The translations under genes and the position numbers were made by a program. DNA of 64,000 nt from Vulpes vulpes (taxonomy: Eukaryota; Chordata; Mammalia; Carnivora; Canidae), in contig NC_132781.1 in the NCBI RefSeq assembly GCF_048418805.1, positions 58,551,648 through 58,615,647 of the forward strand, given 5' to 3'. Under the pieces are notes generated by a model that saw nothing but the letters and a program-made list of their open reading frames with translations, did not search any database and was not told where the DNA came from. This document shows, piece after piece, positions 34,471 through 46,640 of this stretch. Positions within the stretch are counted from its first letter, which is position 1. Each line of letters opens with the position of its first letter.

Positions 34471-35199
34471 CTGATGGATGCTCTGATGAAAAAAGGAGTC
34501 ATAGCAATAAGAGGGGAAGCTGTTTTTAAAAAGATAGTGGATAGTTCCATACAAAGAATAACACCCTGTTAAGAGAATTGGCGTTGGCTGGGCATGGGGT
34601 GGAGGTTTAGACTCAGGACATCCCCCTCTGAACACACCCCAGTAACACACAGGCCCCCTACCTGCCCTGAGTCACTGGAGAGTCAGGGGATGCTTCCATA
34701 TGGGACAGGAAGTAATTGTTGCTTTTTGATTCCTCTTGCTTTCCCTTCAGCTTTCCCTCCCACTGTTACGCTGACCCTATGGCTTCTGTGGGCCTTGACC
34801 TCACCCCCAAAGCCAGGTATCAAGAGCCAACCAAGGAGACTCAAAGGGCGTAGAGCTCATGGTCTCTCCTTCACCAATGAGGAGAGAGAGACTAGGCTCA
34901 CCCCAAGCCACCCCCAGCTGCCCCTCAGGAAATCATTCCCGAAGTCCTGAAGCAGTTCAAGCCAAGGCAAAAACACTCTTTCTAACCTGCGGCCCCACCT
35001 TCTTTGCTCCCTGACAGAGGGGTCTCCAGGTAGGATCCCAGATTGACAACCCCAGGCCCCATCACTTGTGTGGTCCACCCTCCCCTGAAAGGCATCAGGC
35101 ACTTGCCTGGGAATGTGAGCAGGAAGCAGGGCTGGACTTGCCCCGACCCCCCTCTCCTCCTGGGCCCAGGCTCTTAAGACCCCAGGAACCATCCATTTG

Positions 35200-35560
35200 T
35201 GAGAGTTTGGTTTTTCTTTTTCTTTCCTTTCCCCTCTAAGCAAAACTTCATGGCAGCTGCTCCTGCCTTGGTCCCCAAGGCCGTTCCAAAGGGCCCATCT
35301 CATCCTTGCAGAAGTAATGGCAGTAATTCTGTTAATGGGAAGCAAGATGGATGGTATAAGGTGCCCAGAGTGCAGGAGGCAAGCCGAATCGGGCCGCCCC
35401 CGGAGGGAAGGAAAGTGTTGCCGGAACACACCCTCCTTTGGGGCCTTATTAGGTCTTGAAAGAGCTGCCGCACTCGCTAAGACCTGCTTTTGCCAGCAGA
35501 AGCCTCATTTTACAAATATACAACAACAACAAAAAACCCGTAAATGGGAAGAAAACCCTG
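35200..35560. promoter_or_regulatory. Repeat-free block, possible conserved noncoding element
   Basis: This is unique sequence with several CpGs (CCGAATCGGGCCGCCCCCGG near 35385) far from the CpG island, and no repeat phrase. I see no coding sense. The regulatory call is tentative. Confidence 0.25.
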
Positions 35561-36201
35561 AAGATTAGGCTCCCCTGCTACTGCGAGGCGGCGTGCCTGC
35601 TCAGAGCTGAAGTCTTTAGCCTCCTCGACTCTGGGTTTAAATAAATAGGTCTGATCACCAGCTCACCGTTTTGTGAACATGGACCACAGCACTTCCTTGC
35701 TGTTTAAGGACTGTTTGCTAATGGTGGGGATAGGCCAGCTCTGGAAACATTTTCTTTTAAACGGCTTGCCTGCCCACCGCCTCCTGCCCCATGCCAAGAA
35801 ACCCTATCGCCCTGGTGTCAGTCAGGTGAGGAGCCCTTGACACAGCTGCCTGCCCCAGGCCCAACCCACAGGTCCTCCCTGCCTGCTACAGTTTCTCTGG
35901 TCTTCTACCCTGACAATCAGTGGCATCTCAAAAGCAATTCTGCTGTGGAAAGGCAGCCATTTCCAAAATTATGCAAAAGGCCCATCCTCTTTCCAATTCG
36001 GAATCAAGCCCACTGAATTGTTCTTTGGGCTTCAATTAGTCCAAGTACAAAATGAGGGTGGAGGGTGAAGCTGGCATGAGACAGCTCTGGTTGGTGACAG
36101 GCAGAGCAAGTGGTGTCAGATTATACAGGGCTGTGTAACCTTGCGATCTGTGGAACCTCCCTGGGCCTCTACCTCCCCATCCCTAATATGGAGCTAACCC
36201 T

Positions 36202-36247
36202 ACCCACCCCCTCCCCCTGCCGCCCCCACCCCCCCCCTCCCCCGCCC
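36202..36247. repeat. C-rich tract
   Basis: A 46-bp C-dominated stretch with runs of C broken by single T, G or A. On the minus strand (the NEK6 sense) it gives multiple G runs. Confidence 0.8.
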
Positions 36248-36444
36248 CGGAGGAAAGAGTAAATGCCATCACTTCTCAGGCCAATCCGTGCATTCTTCTC
36301 AGCCACACCCTCCCACAGTACCCAGCACCACCCAGACACATAGTAGGTGCTTCCTGAGCATCTGTTTCTTTGAGCAGAACACATGGCTTCTTTTGATGCC
36401 TGGAAAAACAGAAACATCCATCTACACTAAAACAGAACGGTTTA

Positions 36445-36620
36445 GGATGTGTGCTCTGGGACCCCAAGGCCTGGGTTCAAATCCTGACTCAGCCACAGAT
36501 CTCCTGTGTGTCCGTGGGCAACTGACTCATCTTCACTCAGTCTCCCTTTCCTTGTCTGTAAAATGGGACTAAAGAACCTACCTCACAGGGTCACCAAGAG
36601 GAGTCAGTGCAAGAACACAT
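36445..36620 (+). mobile_element. MIR, sense
   Basis: CCTGGGTTCAAATCCTGACT, CTTGTCTGTAAAATGGGACT and ACCTACCTCACAGGGTCACC follow MIR order. Confidence 0.88.
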
Positions 36621-36919
36621 GGCCAGGACTTGCCCCAGTTGGCCCCTGTAACAGCAGCCCTGAGAACGAGCAATCCAAAGTCCTGGGAGAACCTGAGTGA
36701 AAATTCCCACATTTCAGCTGGGAAAACCACTTTCTCAAAGACATCTGAGGCAGAGCAAGCCCCATGAGGCCATCCCAGCCCCCTGGGCAGGGTACAGGAC
36801 TGGGATCTAGAACCACAGGCAGAATGTGAAATCTCGGGAGGCTACGGGGATATCACCCCAGGAGGGACCCCCACACCACAACTACCCTGCGTCTATTTCC
36901 AACACTTAGACCAGTAACA

Positions 36920-37065
36920 CTGGGCATTCTTTACTCCTCTCTGGTTTATTATGATGGCTCTCCCCTACTAGAATGTCAGCTCCATTTCATCTCTTTTGTT
37001 CATGATGCCTCTTAGAACAGTGCCTGGCTCTGTTGGATCAATGAATGAACAAACAAAGCAAGGAA
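36920..37065 (+). mobile_element. L2 3' end
   Basis: CCCTACTAGAATGTCAGCTC, CAGTGCCTGGCTCTGTTGG and ATCAATGAATGAACAAAC form the classic L2 terminal phrase series. Confidence 0.7.
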
Positions 37066-37184
37066 GTGAAGAATCTCAGAGCGCAGCTCAGGGATGAGGG
37101 ACTGCTAATGCTGTCCCAGAGTGTGAGGAGCTCCTGAGCGTCCCAAGTGCCACCACGCTGCAGGCCTCACCCCACAGCATGTTG

Positions 37185-37340
37185 TTAATTGGTATAATAA
37201 CGGCCACCTACTGCTGAATGGCTGCTGTATGTGTGCTTATTTCACTGGATCAGACAAACTCCCCCGGAGACGGGAACTGAGATTTCCCCCTCACTTTCAA
37301 GTGAGAAAACTGTGGTGGGAAGCAACAAGCCAAGGAGAGT
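37185..37340 (-). mobile_element. MIR fragment, antisense
   Basis: TAATAACGGCCACCTACTGC and CAAGTGAGAAAACTGTGGTG follow reverse MIR order, diverged. Confidence 0.5.
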
Positions 37341-37604
37341 GAGGAGCAGAAGGCAGAGGCGGGCTGGCTTGCAGGGTGTTGAGGTTAACCCACCAGCTCC
37401 CTCCTCCATCTCTCAGCCTGAGACCAGCCAACCAGCTGGCTGGTCACAGAGGGGAAAAGCTGGAGCTAGAGCCTCAGGACCTGTTCCCTGCCAGGAAGGA
37501 TGTTTGCTCCAGGCAGGAGCTGACAGGCCACAGCAGCTAAGGTCTGGCTCCTGTTCTGTTCCCATGCACATGCAACAGAGAGTGGAGGCAGAAGGAAGAC
37601 TCAG

Positions 37605-37805
37605 CCAGGCCTGGGTTCAAATCTTAGTTTCCAAACCAGGTGGTTTATGGCTTTGGACTGGCGGCTTTAATCTCTGGACCTCAGTTATTCTCATCTGGAA
37701 AATGAGGCTGGTCCAAAGTTGTGGGGACTAAGGCAACACAGATAAAGAAAGCACTTGACCACATCACTGGCACACACTAGGCGCTAAATAATAAGTACTA
37801 GTTAA
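37605..37805 (+). mobile_element. MIR, sense
   Basis: GCCTGGGTTCAAATCTTAGT, GACCTCAGTTATTCTCATCT and CACTAGGCGCTAAATAATAA follow MIR order. Confidence 0.85.
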
Positions 37806-39674
37806 CTTTCCTGAGCCTCCCTCATTCATATTTTCGAGAGCAGCCAGATGTCTGCATCCTGTGGTTGCCAGGTCCCTCAGTTTCAGGGCTAGGAACAGCG
37901 TGGGAAGCTGGTGGAATCTGAGCTCCCCGCCCTCTCTGATCCCTACGGCACCACCTGCTTGGCGTTCTTCCTGAGTGAGTGGGTCAGCAACCTCGTCATT
38001 TGATTTCTGACCCTTGTCACTCAAGGACAAGAAGTGAGGGGATGGGTTTGTTGATGCAATAACATCTGGCAACTACATGAGGAACTTAATTGAGGGGCAG
38101 GGGGCATTTTCAAGGAGACTCACATCCACAGTATATACTTGATACAAGAGGCTCAGGGTGAGGAGGGAGACCAGCTGGCCAACTGACAGCATTCACATCC
38201 CAGGCCAGTGGTCTATAGATCGTACTTCACAGTGGAACTTCTCCCCTAAATAAGGTCTGGGCCTACACCTATGTGGGGCCCAATACAGGCACCCTGCTCT
38301 CTGAAATGTGTGTGTTAGTGGGAGGAAGCCACAGCCCCTGCCATCAGGACCAGCTTCACATACATGTGACCAGTGCCGTTTCGTCCGGTCCTGCCCTCTG
38401 AAGGGAGCCTCATGCTTGGAGTTTCATGCTCTGTGTCCACTACTTAAAGTCTTCATTTTATCTTTGAATTTGTGCTTTTTAAGTGAAGTCCGGTGGGACA
38501 GTGGTGCATGTGCTGGGGGCTGGGAGCCTGAGCTCACAAGTGGTCCTGCTCCCACCCCCCTGCCCCAGTAATCTCAGCCACTTTCCACCCTTGGCAGGGA
38601 CTGGGTGCAGTCATGGGGCCAGGCACACCATAGGGTAACTGTGAGGGTCTGTACTCGCCCCGAGTGTCCCTATGCCCAAGGAAGCATGGCGTTGGAGAGT
38701 TAATAAAAGCCACCATGACAGGTAGAAAGAGATGGTGAAAGAAAAAGCTTTTTTCCTGCTTTTTAAACAAGGAGACCTGCATTTTCACTTGGTGTTGGGC
38801 CCCACAAGTTATGTAGCCAGCCCTGACTTCCATTTATATGACCTTCTGACCTCCATCCCTGGGCAGCCTGGAGGCTCGTGGGGACATCCATAGGCCTCCA
38901 CAGAACTAGAAGGCACCAAGTGTTCTCAGACGATCACTGGCCGAAAAGCTTCTCAGACCTCAGCCTCCCTTCAGCCTGGTCCATGGAGCTTCTTTTTTGA
39001 ACCCCTACAGTTAGTAACTTATTTCTGTCTTGTGGACCAGGCCCAGTTTCCAGTGCTGGATATGTGACGATCAGCAGGACACTGAGCAATCACAAAACAG
39101 GCAGGACTCATGGTGACACAGCTCGGTCGAGAGAGGCCAGTCCAGCAAAGCCTCCTGGAAGGCATGGAAGGAATGGCTGGTACATGCAGACTGCCTCCCA
39201 GAGGGAGGGAGTGGGCTCTGGGAGGGGGCAGGAGCCCCTTATCTGTAAGGTGGAGACATGGGGGCTTACCTCACAGGGCTGTCAGAGACTGGGAGGCTAC
39301 TATGTCTATAGGGTGGCACTGTGGGGAGAGGGGAAGGCACACGCAGAGGCTGGGGCCTTGGGCACTAACTCAGGAGGGTCTGTGGACAGCTCCCTGAACA
39401 ACCACAAAACTAGCAGTGAAGAGAGTGGCCAAGGGGTGGAACTGCCACCTCCAGAGCCTCCCACCACATGACAGGCATGTGGGGTGGTGGCTCTGCTGGC
39501 AGCATGCAATCGCCCCTCCTGGGTTAGATATTTGTTCCTGTGATTTCTATTCCTCCCTGACATTTCACAGACATCACCTTTCTTTCTGTGATTTAGGAAG
39601 TTCAGTTAGTACCTGTTGGCGGTGGCAGCTTTTCTGATACGACTGGTCACGGATAGAGCAGAACACACAGTGAA

Positions 39675-39890
39675 GACGGGCTCAGACTGCAGCCAACCCA
39701 GGTGTGATCCTGGGCTACTCCAGCTGTGGAGCCTAGGGCAGACCTGCCCTGCCCTGGGCCTAAGGGTCCCCTCTGTAACTATTAAGAGTAGCATCCTTGA
39801 AGGGTGGCTGTGAGGATTAGATGAAATAACAATGAGGAAGAGCACAGCTCACAGCAAGTGCTCAATAAATGTCTGCCATTGCTATTGTCA
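39675..39890 (+). mobile_element. MIR, sense
   Basis: CAGGTGTGATCCTGGGCTAC, TGTGAGGATTAGATGAAATA and CAAGTGCTCAATAAATGTCT follow MIR order. Confidence 0.82.
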
Positions 39891-40639
39891 TGAAACCCCA
39901 AAACATCATATCCAAAACCTGGGCATCACGTGGCACTTCCCAAGATCGCATGGATCTGCTCCCTCCTTTCTAGCATCTGCCTCGACTCTGCTCCAATACT
40001 ACTCTCTCCCCTCATTGTCATGGTGCATCAGTCCATAAATATTTAAGCAACATGTCATCAGATTATTATAACATATGATCTATGTTATAAGATAGCACTG
40101 ATGTGCTGCTGTTATGCACATTTGGGCTTCATTTTCAGAATATCAAGACATAAAATATTTATGTATTTAACCAACCACGAGATCTCACATTCTGTCTCAA
40201 AATGCTGGGTGGCGGTAAGATGCGGAGCTGAGACGCAACGTGTGAAGGGGATGCCTTGTTTTCACATAGGTTCCTAGGGCATCTGGATTGTTTCTGGTTC
40301 ATTCCAGGGCCTGTGAACGGTGGCTGGCTGGGTTTGCCACAGAAAGCAGAGGGCTGGGACCAAAAGACACCATCAAAATGCAGTGAGAGTTCTAGCCACA
40401 AGGCACCATGTCATTTTCCTCTGGCATCTCCATGGGTCTGCCCATAGTAGGTACTCAGACAACATCCACAGGGAAATGAATTCACCTGTGGCCCATAGCA
40501 CAACCTGATGGGCTGGCACCCAGTGGGGATTCAGTAATATTTGCTCTTCTGTTTCATTCTATCCCCAGTGTCCAGCACCAGTCTAGGCACAGAGTAGGGC
40601 GCAGCAAATGTTGCCAATGAACAGCAATGGAAGGTATAA

Positions 40640-40830
40640 ACGCATAACCAGATAAATCACTTAATTAGCTAATAAATTAATGAGGGATAATGACTCCCTG
40701 TCTGCTGGTCCGGATTACACAGTGTGAGACCTTCCTCCTGAGAAATAAAGGCTCTCCAGTAACCCGTAGTGGATAAGCAAAGGGGTTTTTCTGGGTAATT
40801 AAATACCTCGATTACTAACATTAGCACATC
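40640..40830. promoter_or_regulatory. Second TAATTA-containing block
   Basis: TAATTA occurs at 40662-40667 and 40796-40801, with ATTAAT near 40676 and ATTA cores near 40812. It is a repeat-poor patch of intron 1. Confidence 0.35.
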
Positions 40831-41636
40831 ACAGTGACCATATGTCCCAGAATTTTCAGCACTGTGCAATTTCAAAGATGCCACCCCATAAGCCATTTGA
40901 GCATCCTGGAACTTCTAACGTACTAGCAACCAAACTGCATCTTCCAAACAGCCTCTCTTGTCCCCAAATGTCACTAAAATGCTTTTACAGACCACTTCCC
41001 TTTTGAGAGTTTGGAAATTACAGACATCACGTGCCCACCTATTGATGGGTGATACCTGAAGGCCTGGAATGTCATTAAAGCCTGTGCAAACAAAAATTGT
41101 TAGCTTGGAGTAAAAGTATTTTCTTTGCGTAGTTCCCAAATGCTGTGCTGCCACCATCAAGAGTGGGCAGCCCTCATCCTTGTCGCCAGCCTCTGCACAG
41201 GCAAAAATCCAGTCCTCATTTCCTCTTGGGTTAGCTGGGGAGGCTGGCATTGAAAACAAACACAAAAGTCCGCTAAAATTCCTGGGGGAGACGACAAAGG
41301 AAATGCGCATACACTGACCCAGGTTTACCAAGTCCACACTTGAGATCCTGGTGTGGCTGGACATGGCAGGACCCACCAAGCGTATGGGTGGGCTCCCTGT
41401 CTATCTGCCAGGGAGTCTGCAGTGGTCCTGCCATCTGGGCACCCACCCTAGTAAGCCCATCAAGGCCACATCAGCTAGGGAATCACTTCTTTAAACCACA
41501 ACTCCCCATTTTCTGGGCTGAGTGAACTCTGGGGTCCTGCTCATTTGCTGCATAGCAATGTCTGTGCCCAGAGGTCTCTTGGGAGAATTAAACACTTCTC
41601 TTTCCCTAAGCAACCCTCAAAAGATACACCCTCCTT

Positions 41637-41654
41637 AAAAAAAAAAAAAAAAAA
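41637..41654. repeat. Poly(A) tract
   Basis: Eighteen A's in a row with no recognisable element body and no clear TSD. Confidence 0.85.
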
Positions 41655-41979
41655 GTATACTTGATAGAAAATGTACCTTTAAGACACACACCCACCTGTT
41701 CCAACCCAAAACCACTCCTATACAGACATCAGGAGCCACCTCTGCAGGAAAGGAACAAAGGAAGACTCTGATTACTCTGGAAGGTACAAGCCTTACTATA
41801 AGCATAGGCTCCTCCCTTGGGAATAATTTGAGCCTTTACCTAAAAAATCTTCTCTGGACAGAGGTGGGCCAGATGGGCACAACTGTCCTGCACTGCCCAC
41901 TGAGAGAAGCAAAGTTTACTAACACATTCAGTAACTCTACACACACCTTCTTCAAGGGTTCTGAAACTTGAAATTCTCC

Positions 41980-42130
41980 ATTCATTCGATAACTATTAAT
42001 GGAGTACCTACTATGTGCCAGGCACAGTACTGGGCACCACAGATATAGTAGTGGTCTGCAGACCAAGTCTTACCCTCATGGGGCTTACATTCTAGTCCAG
42101 GAGGGAGGTGACAGACAAAAGAAATCAGGA
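41980..42130 (-). mobile_element. Old repeat beginning with a MIR-like phrase
   Basis: GAGTACCTACTATGTGCCAG then CTCATGGGGCTTACATTCTA belong to a common fossil repeat. The start resembles antisense MIR; the second half resembles the repeat at 50.55 kb. Confidence 0.6.
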
Positions 42131-43295
42131 AGGGGTAAGGGTGCTGAAACACATTTCCAATGCCATGCAACTACCCCCTCGCTCTGGTTCTGAAACATCT
42201 TCATCACCCAAAAGGAGACTCTGTACCTGTAGAGCAGTTTGCTCCTCATGTCCCCCACCTCCCTCGGCCCCTGGTAACCACCAATCTGCTTTCTTTTCCA
42301 CAGACTTATAGATTATAGATGTTTCGTATAAGAAAATTTCTTAAAATGACCTGTGCAAACCCTCTTTCTGTAAAACACAGAACAGGATTAGTGCCAGGGG
42401 AAAATGGGGTTAGGTCTAGCCTGTTCCCCCCTTCCCCATCAGCATCCCTCACTCTGTGACTTTTCAGGGAAGGCTCTCATCCTAGGCCCCTTCCTTTTGA
42501 CAATTCTAGTCCTAAAGTTGGGTTTCTGAGGCAAATCACTCCCCAAACAGTGTCCAAGAATCAAGGGGTGAGCAAGAACCAACAGTGCCCAGCTAGAGGC
42601 CCTGCTGCTACCAGCCCATTTTCCAGGTGAGGAAGTAGAGGTGCTGGATTCAGTGTTACTACATACACCACAGCAGGGTCTCAGGTGTGAAGAGCTGACA
42701 AATGCCTACAGAAGCTGCCTCAGGAGGGGCAGCCACTTCCCTGGGACAAGGACCTCTCCCTCCCTCAGGGACAATAAGCCAGCCCCACTGGACCCCACGT
42801 GGCTCAGGACAGAGCGCCCAAAACACACGGACGCCTGCACAGACCCTCCAGGAGGACTCTGCTTGCTGGCTTCCTACTGAGAACTACCTGCCCCCAGGCC
42901 CAGGTCTGTGACAGCCGCTTCTGTCAGCACAGACCTCTGATGGCGCCCCGGCGCTGTGTAAATAATTAACAAAACATCTGCCTTGCTTAATAACATACTG
43001 TGGCTGACACAGCTCTGGGGCCTCCCGAGACCCTCCAACTCCAAGAGGATGCGTCAAAATCTTCTAAGGCTCCCTTGCCAAGCCTCATGGGGGGTGTGGG
43101 GAGGGTGCAAAATCTAGACTTATAAACATTTTCCTGAGCCGCCCTGAGCACCCTGACTTAAAGCCCGCCTCGATTTACCAAATTGCCCTGCCTCTTCCCA
43201 ATCTGTTTTGAGGATCATGATCACTTTGGTGGCACCTGGGAGAGGCTTTCAGCCTGATTTCAGCCTCCACATGCAAGGGCACTAAAAATGCTCTT

Positions 43296-43483
43296 TTTTT
43301 TTTTTTTTTAATTTTTATTTATTTATGATAGTCACAGAGAGACAGAGAGAGAGGCAGAGACATAGGCAGAGGGAGAAACAGGCTCCATGCACCGGGAGCC
43401 TGATGTGGGATTCGATCCCGGGTCTCCAGGATCACGCCCTGGGCCAAAGGCAAGCGCCAAACCACAGCGCCACCCAGGGATCC
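43296..43483 (-). mobile_element. Young SINEC_Cf
   Basis: This reverse copy ends in CGCCACCCAGGGATCC, the young head, and has a long T run from its A tail. The TSD CTAAAAATGCTCTT is perfect at 43282-43295 and 43484-43497. Confidence 0.96.
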
Positions 43484-43574
43484 CTAAAAATGCTCTTGAC
43501 AGGAAACAACCTTCCCTGGGCCCCGGTGACCTTGGGCAGGTCCTTAATAATGACACAGTTTCTTGACCTCCCAT

Positions 43575-43800
43575 AAAATCTCAGGCAGTGAACACCAAGC
43601 ACTTCCCGGGCACTACCCATGTGCTGAGGGTTTTATATCCATTATTTCCTATAGTTCTCCCCTCAAACATTTGAGGTCATAATACTGTCTGTTTTCCAGT
43701 TGGGGAAACGGAGGCTCAGAGAGATTAATGACTCACTCTGGGACTTCCCACCTCACTCCATCTGGTGCCAAGGCTCAAGCTTTTAATGCGATTATAGCAC
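43575..43800 (-). mobile_element. MIR, antisense
   Basis: CATGTGCTGAGGGTTTTATA, GTTGGGGAAACGGAGGCTCA and GAGAGATTAATGACTCACTC follow reverse MIR order. Confidence 0.82.
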
Positions 43801-44897
43801 CTTCCCCTCCTTGAGCCTGTTTCCATTCTGTAAAATGGGCACATGGCTCTTCTCGGGATGGTGAGACTCCTAGATTTCTCAGGGGCAGCATGGACTCATC
43901 AGAGCTGAATGCCATTTGCTGGTAACCGCTGCCCCTTTGCAGATCCCTTCCTGACAGCTCCCAGTTTCAATGACTTCATGAACAAAGGAACAAAAGAGGG
44001 CAGGCCTTGGGGAGAGGAATCATGGACAAATTCCAACTCTGCCACTCACTGGCAGTGAAGGACTCACCCCCTATCCTCAACTACAAATTGGGGACCTTGG
44101 GGAGTCCTCTAAGGAACCAAGCTCCCTTTCACCAAGGTCAAGTACTGCCCCTCCCCCAGCCTAATTTTGAAGTGCAAGGCTTAAACATGAGGAAATGCAG
44201 CAGGGCGGGCTCTCTTAATGGCAACTTCCCTCCCCCTTCCCTCACAGAAATTCCTTCACACTCTATGGAATTCCTACATAAAGCCTCTTTTTCTTCTCTA
44301 TGAGGTCACCATCATGCAGATGTCGAAGAGAAAGAAAGAAAGCCTCCAAGTGGATCAAGGCCCTTGGAACTGAATGCATTTCAGATCCGGGCTAGGGGCG
44401 CCACCTTTCAATTCTGCAAGCTCGCTCTGTCCCAGAGTCCAGCCAAAGTGGCCCGTTGGGTTTGGGGTGCGGTGGTTGGGTTTGGGGTGTGGTGATCCTG
44501 CCTGTGGATGCCAAGGGGCCTGGCCAGAAGACCAGGCCTTTGCCACCAGACCACCAGAGCAGTCGTCTGTGGAAAATCCAGAATTAGAGACAACACAGCA
44601 GAGGCTTGTATGTGGGTCTGTTTCCACACAAGCAAGTCTGTTAGAGGGACAGATGTCAAAATGCTAGATCACACTCCACATTCAAGTTCCCAAATTGAAC
44701 GTCACAGGAAATTACACCACCAACTGATTGGCCTCAATGTCCGCTCCTGTCTGGAAGCTGAATCTGAAAAGGCTGTTGCTTCAATTCAGCGTGGGTCAAA
44801 GGAAGGGGCTGTGAGTATATTATCCAGCTCAGACAGGAATGGGTGAAGCTGATTTTTTTGAGTGACCTGATTTTTTCTTTTTAAAATAAAATATTTT

Positions 44898-45017
44898 GGG
44901 GGCACTTGGCTGGCTCATTCAGTGGGGCATCTGACTCCTGATCTCAAGGTCACAAGTTCAAGCCCCACACTGGGCACTGAGCTTGCTTAAAAAAATAAAT
45001 AAATAAACAAAAGGCTA

Positions 45018-45046
<29 letters not shown>
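44898..45046 (+). mobile_element. Short older SINEC variant with AAAT tail
   Basis: It starts GGGGGCACTTGGCTGGCTC and goes from GGGCACTGAGCTTGCTT straight into A-rich tails, lacking the CT-rich body. The TSD AAATAAAAYATTTT is at 44884-44897 and 45047-45060, with one mismatch. Confidence 0.85.
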
Positions 45047-45052
<6 letters not shown>

Positions 45053-45357
45053 AACATTTTCCCCAAAGGCCATCTTGTCTCTACCCAAGAGTCAGATATA
45101 AGCAGCTGGCCAAAGACCCAAAAGCCACTGAGGATCTTTGGACAATCCTGGTCATCTACCACCCACTCATTTCAAAGCAATTTCACAGACACCCAGAGGG
45201 AGATCACCCCGATGACTTCCACACAACTCCAGGAGCACCCTTGCTCCCCAAAGCTCCACGTTCTGGTCGCCAGCATTCTGGCAACCATCCAAAGTGATAG
45301 CCAAGGAAAGGACCACGGTTGTGTGCACACCACTTCCTAAGAATGACATCAGCAAAA

Positions 45358-45358
45358 A

Positions 45359-45390
<32 letters not shown>

Positions 45391-45402
45391 ACAAACAAAC
45401 AA
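45358..45402. repeat. (AAAT)n then (AAAC)n short tandem repeat
   Basis: A 45-bp tetranucleotide tract, AAAT changing to AAAC. It has no attached SINE body, unlike most AAAT tracts in this window. Confidence 0.9.
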
Positions 45403-46299
45403 GGACTATTTTTACCTCCCCAAGTCACAGGCCAGACGGGAGAGAAATCCATCAATGCCAGAGATATGTGGCTGAGCCTTCGCACAAGATCTATTATTTC
45501 ACACCTTAAATTAACGCATCTCAAAGCAATTTGCGAATGTTCATCAATTTGCAGAACAGAATCAGAAGGGAGAGAAATACCTTTTCCTTCCAACATCAAA
45601 GGACACTTGCAGGGGTGCCACACACCCCCAAACCGCACAGGGTCTCACACACAACATTCTTTTCAAGAACAGCTTAGCATAAACCGTGATAAGAATGGAA
45701 ATGAACGAGTTAGAGAGAGAGGCACGGGGCTAAAGTGGCATGTGACAATATGTAGAAACAATCCTGTTGTCAGATATTCAGATGGAGAGTCAGGGCCCTG
45801 GATGTAACGCACCCTCACCTGGGGTCAGAACCCTGGGGCTCTTCCCGAGGGCAGCACCCCAGCCTGTTTGCTCCCCACAGAAGCCTGGAGATGCCAACCC
45901 GCATTTAATCTTGGATGACTCACCAGGGTCTTCCACTCTTCACCCTCTAACTCCCTTGCTTGGTCTGACCCGAGAAGAGGAAGGGAATACTCTTCTCTTT
46001 TTGACAATTGTTTTGACACTTCCCTTCTGAAACCAATCTTTGGCACTTCATGAGGACAGAAAAAAATGTGAACTGTAGCCCTTTCTATCTGACAGTCCTG
46101 GCCCTCCCTAGGCATGGGTCATCCACCGCCGAGGGGCAAGAGTAGACAAGGAAGGAGGGCAGCACTTCTGGGAAGACGTCTCCCAGAAGCCCAGAGCCTG
46201 GTGAGGAACCTGGCCCCGCAAGAATCTGGAACACAGTGACCTTTACTTTCCACGTCCAATGGAAAGATGGAGGGCTCTGCTCAGACAAGCCTGACTTCA

Positions 46300-46490
46300 A
46301 CCGCACAGCATCCTGTGATCTTTGGCACATGATTTCATCTGTGTCCCCAGTTTTCTCATCTATAAAATGGGCATCATGATAGTTCTGTCTCTGTGCTGCC
46401 GGGTGGACTGGGTGAATTTAGGTACTTACAGCTTTCGTGCCTGACATATGGGATGCCCTCAACAAAGGGTGGCCATTAGTTGTGATGCTA
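46300..46490 (+). mobile_element. MIR, sense
   Basis: CATCTATAAAATGGGCATCA and TGCCTGACATATGGGATGCC follow MIR order. A second sense copy follows directly. Confidence 0.8.
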
Positions 46491-46499
46491 CTTTCATAA

Positions 46500-46640
46500 A
46501 ATTATGCCTCGTATTCCATCTCGCTGAGCCTCAGTTAGGTCATCTGTAAAATGGAGATGACAACCCCCAACCTCATGGGGAAGATGAAATGAGTAGATGT
46601 GTGTGAAAGCACTGAGCACCCAGCCTGTGCACCTTCAGAA
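46500..46640 (+). mobile_element. MIR, sense
   Basis: CTGAGCCTCAGTTAGGTCAT, CTGTAAAATGGAGATGACAA and GAAAGCACTGAGCACCCAG follow MIR order. Confidence 0.8.

Noticed and set aside
34857..35429. 190-codon minus-strand frame
   Set aside because: No domain similarity recognised, and lies in intron 1 without clear acceptor and donor.
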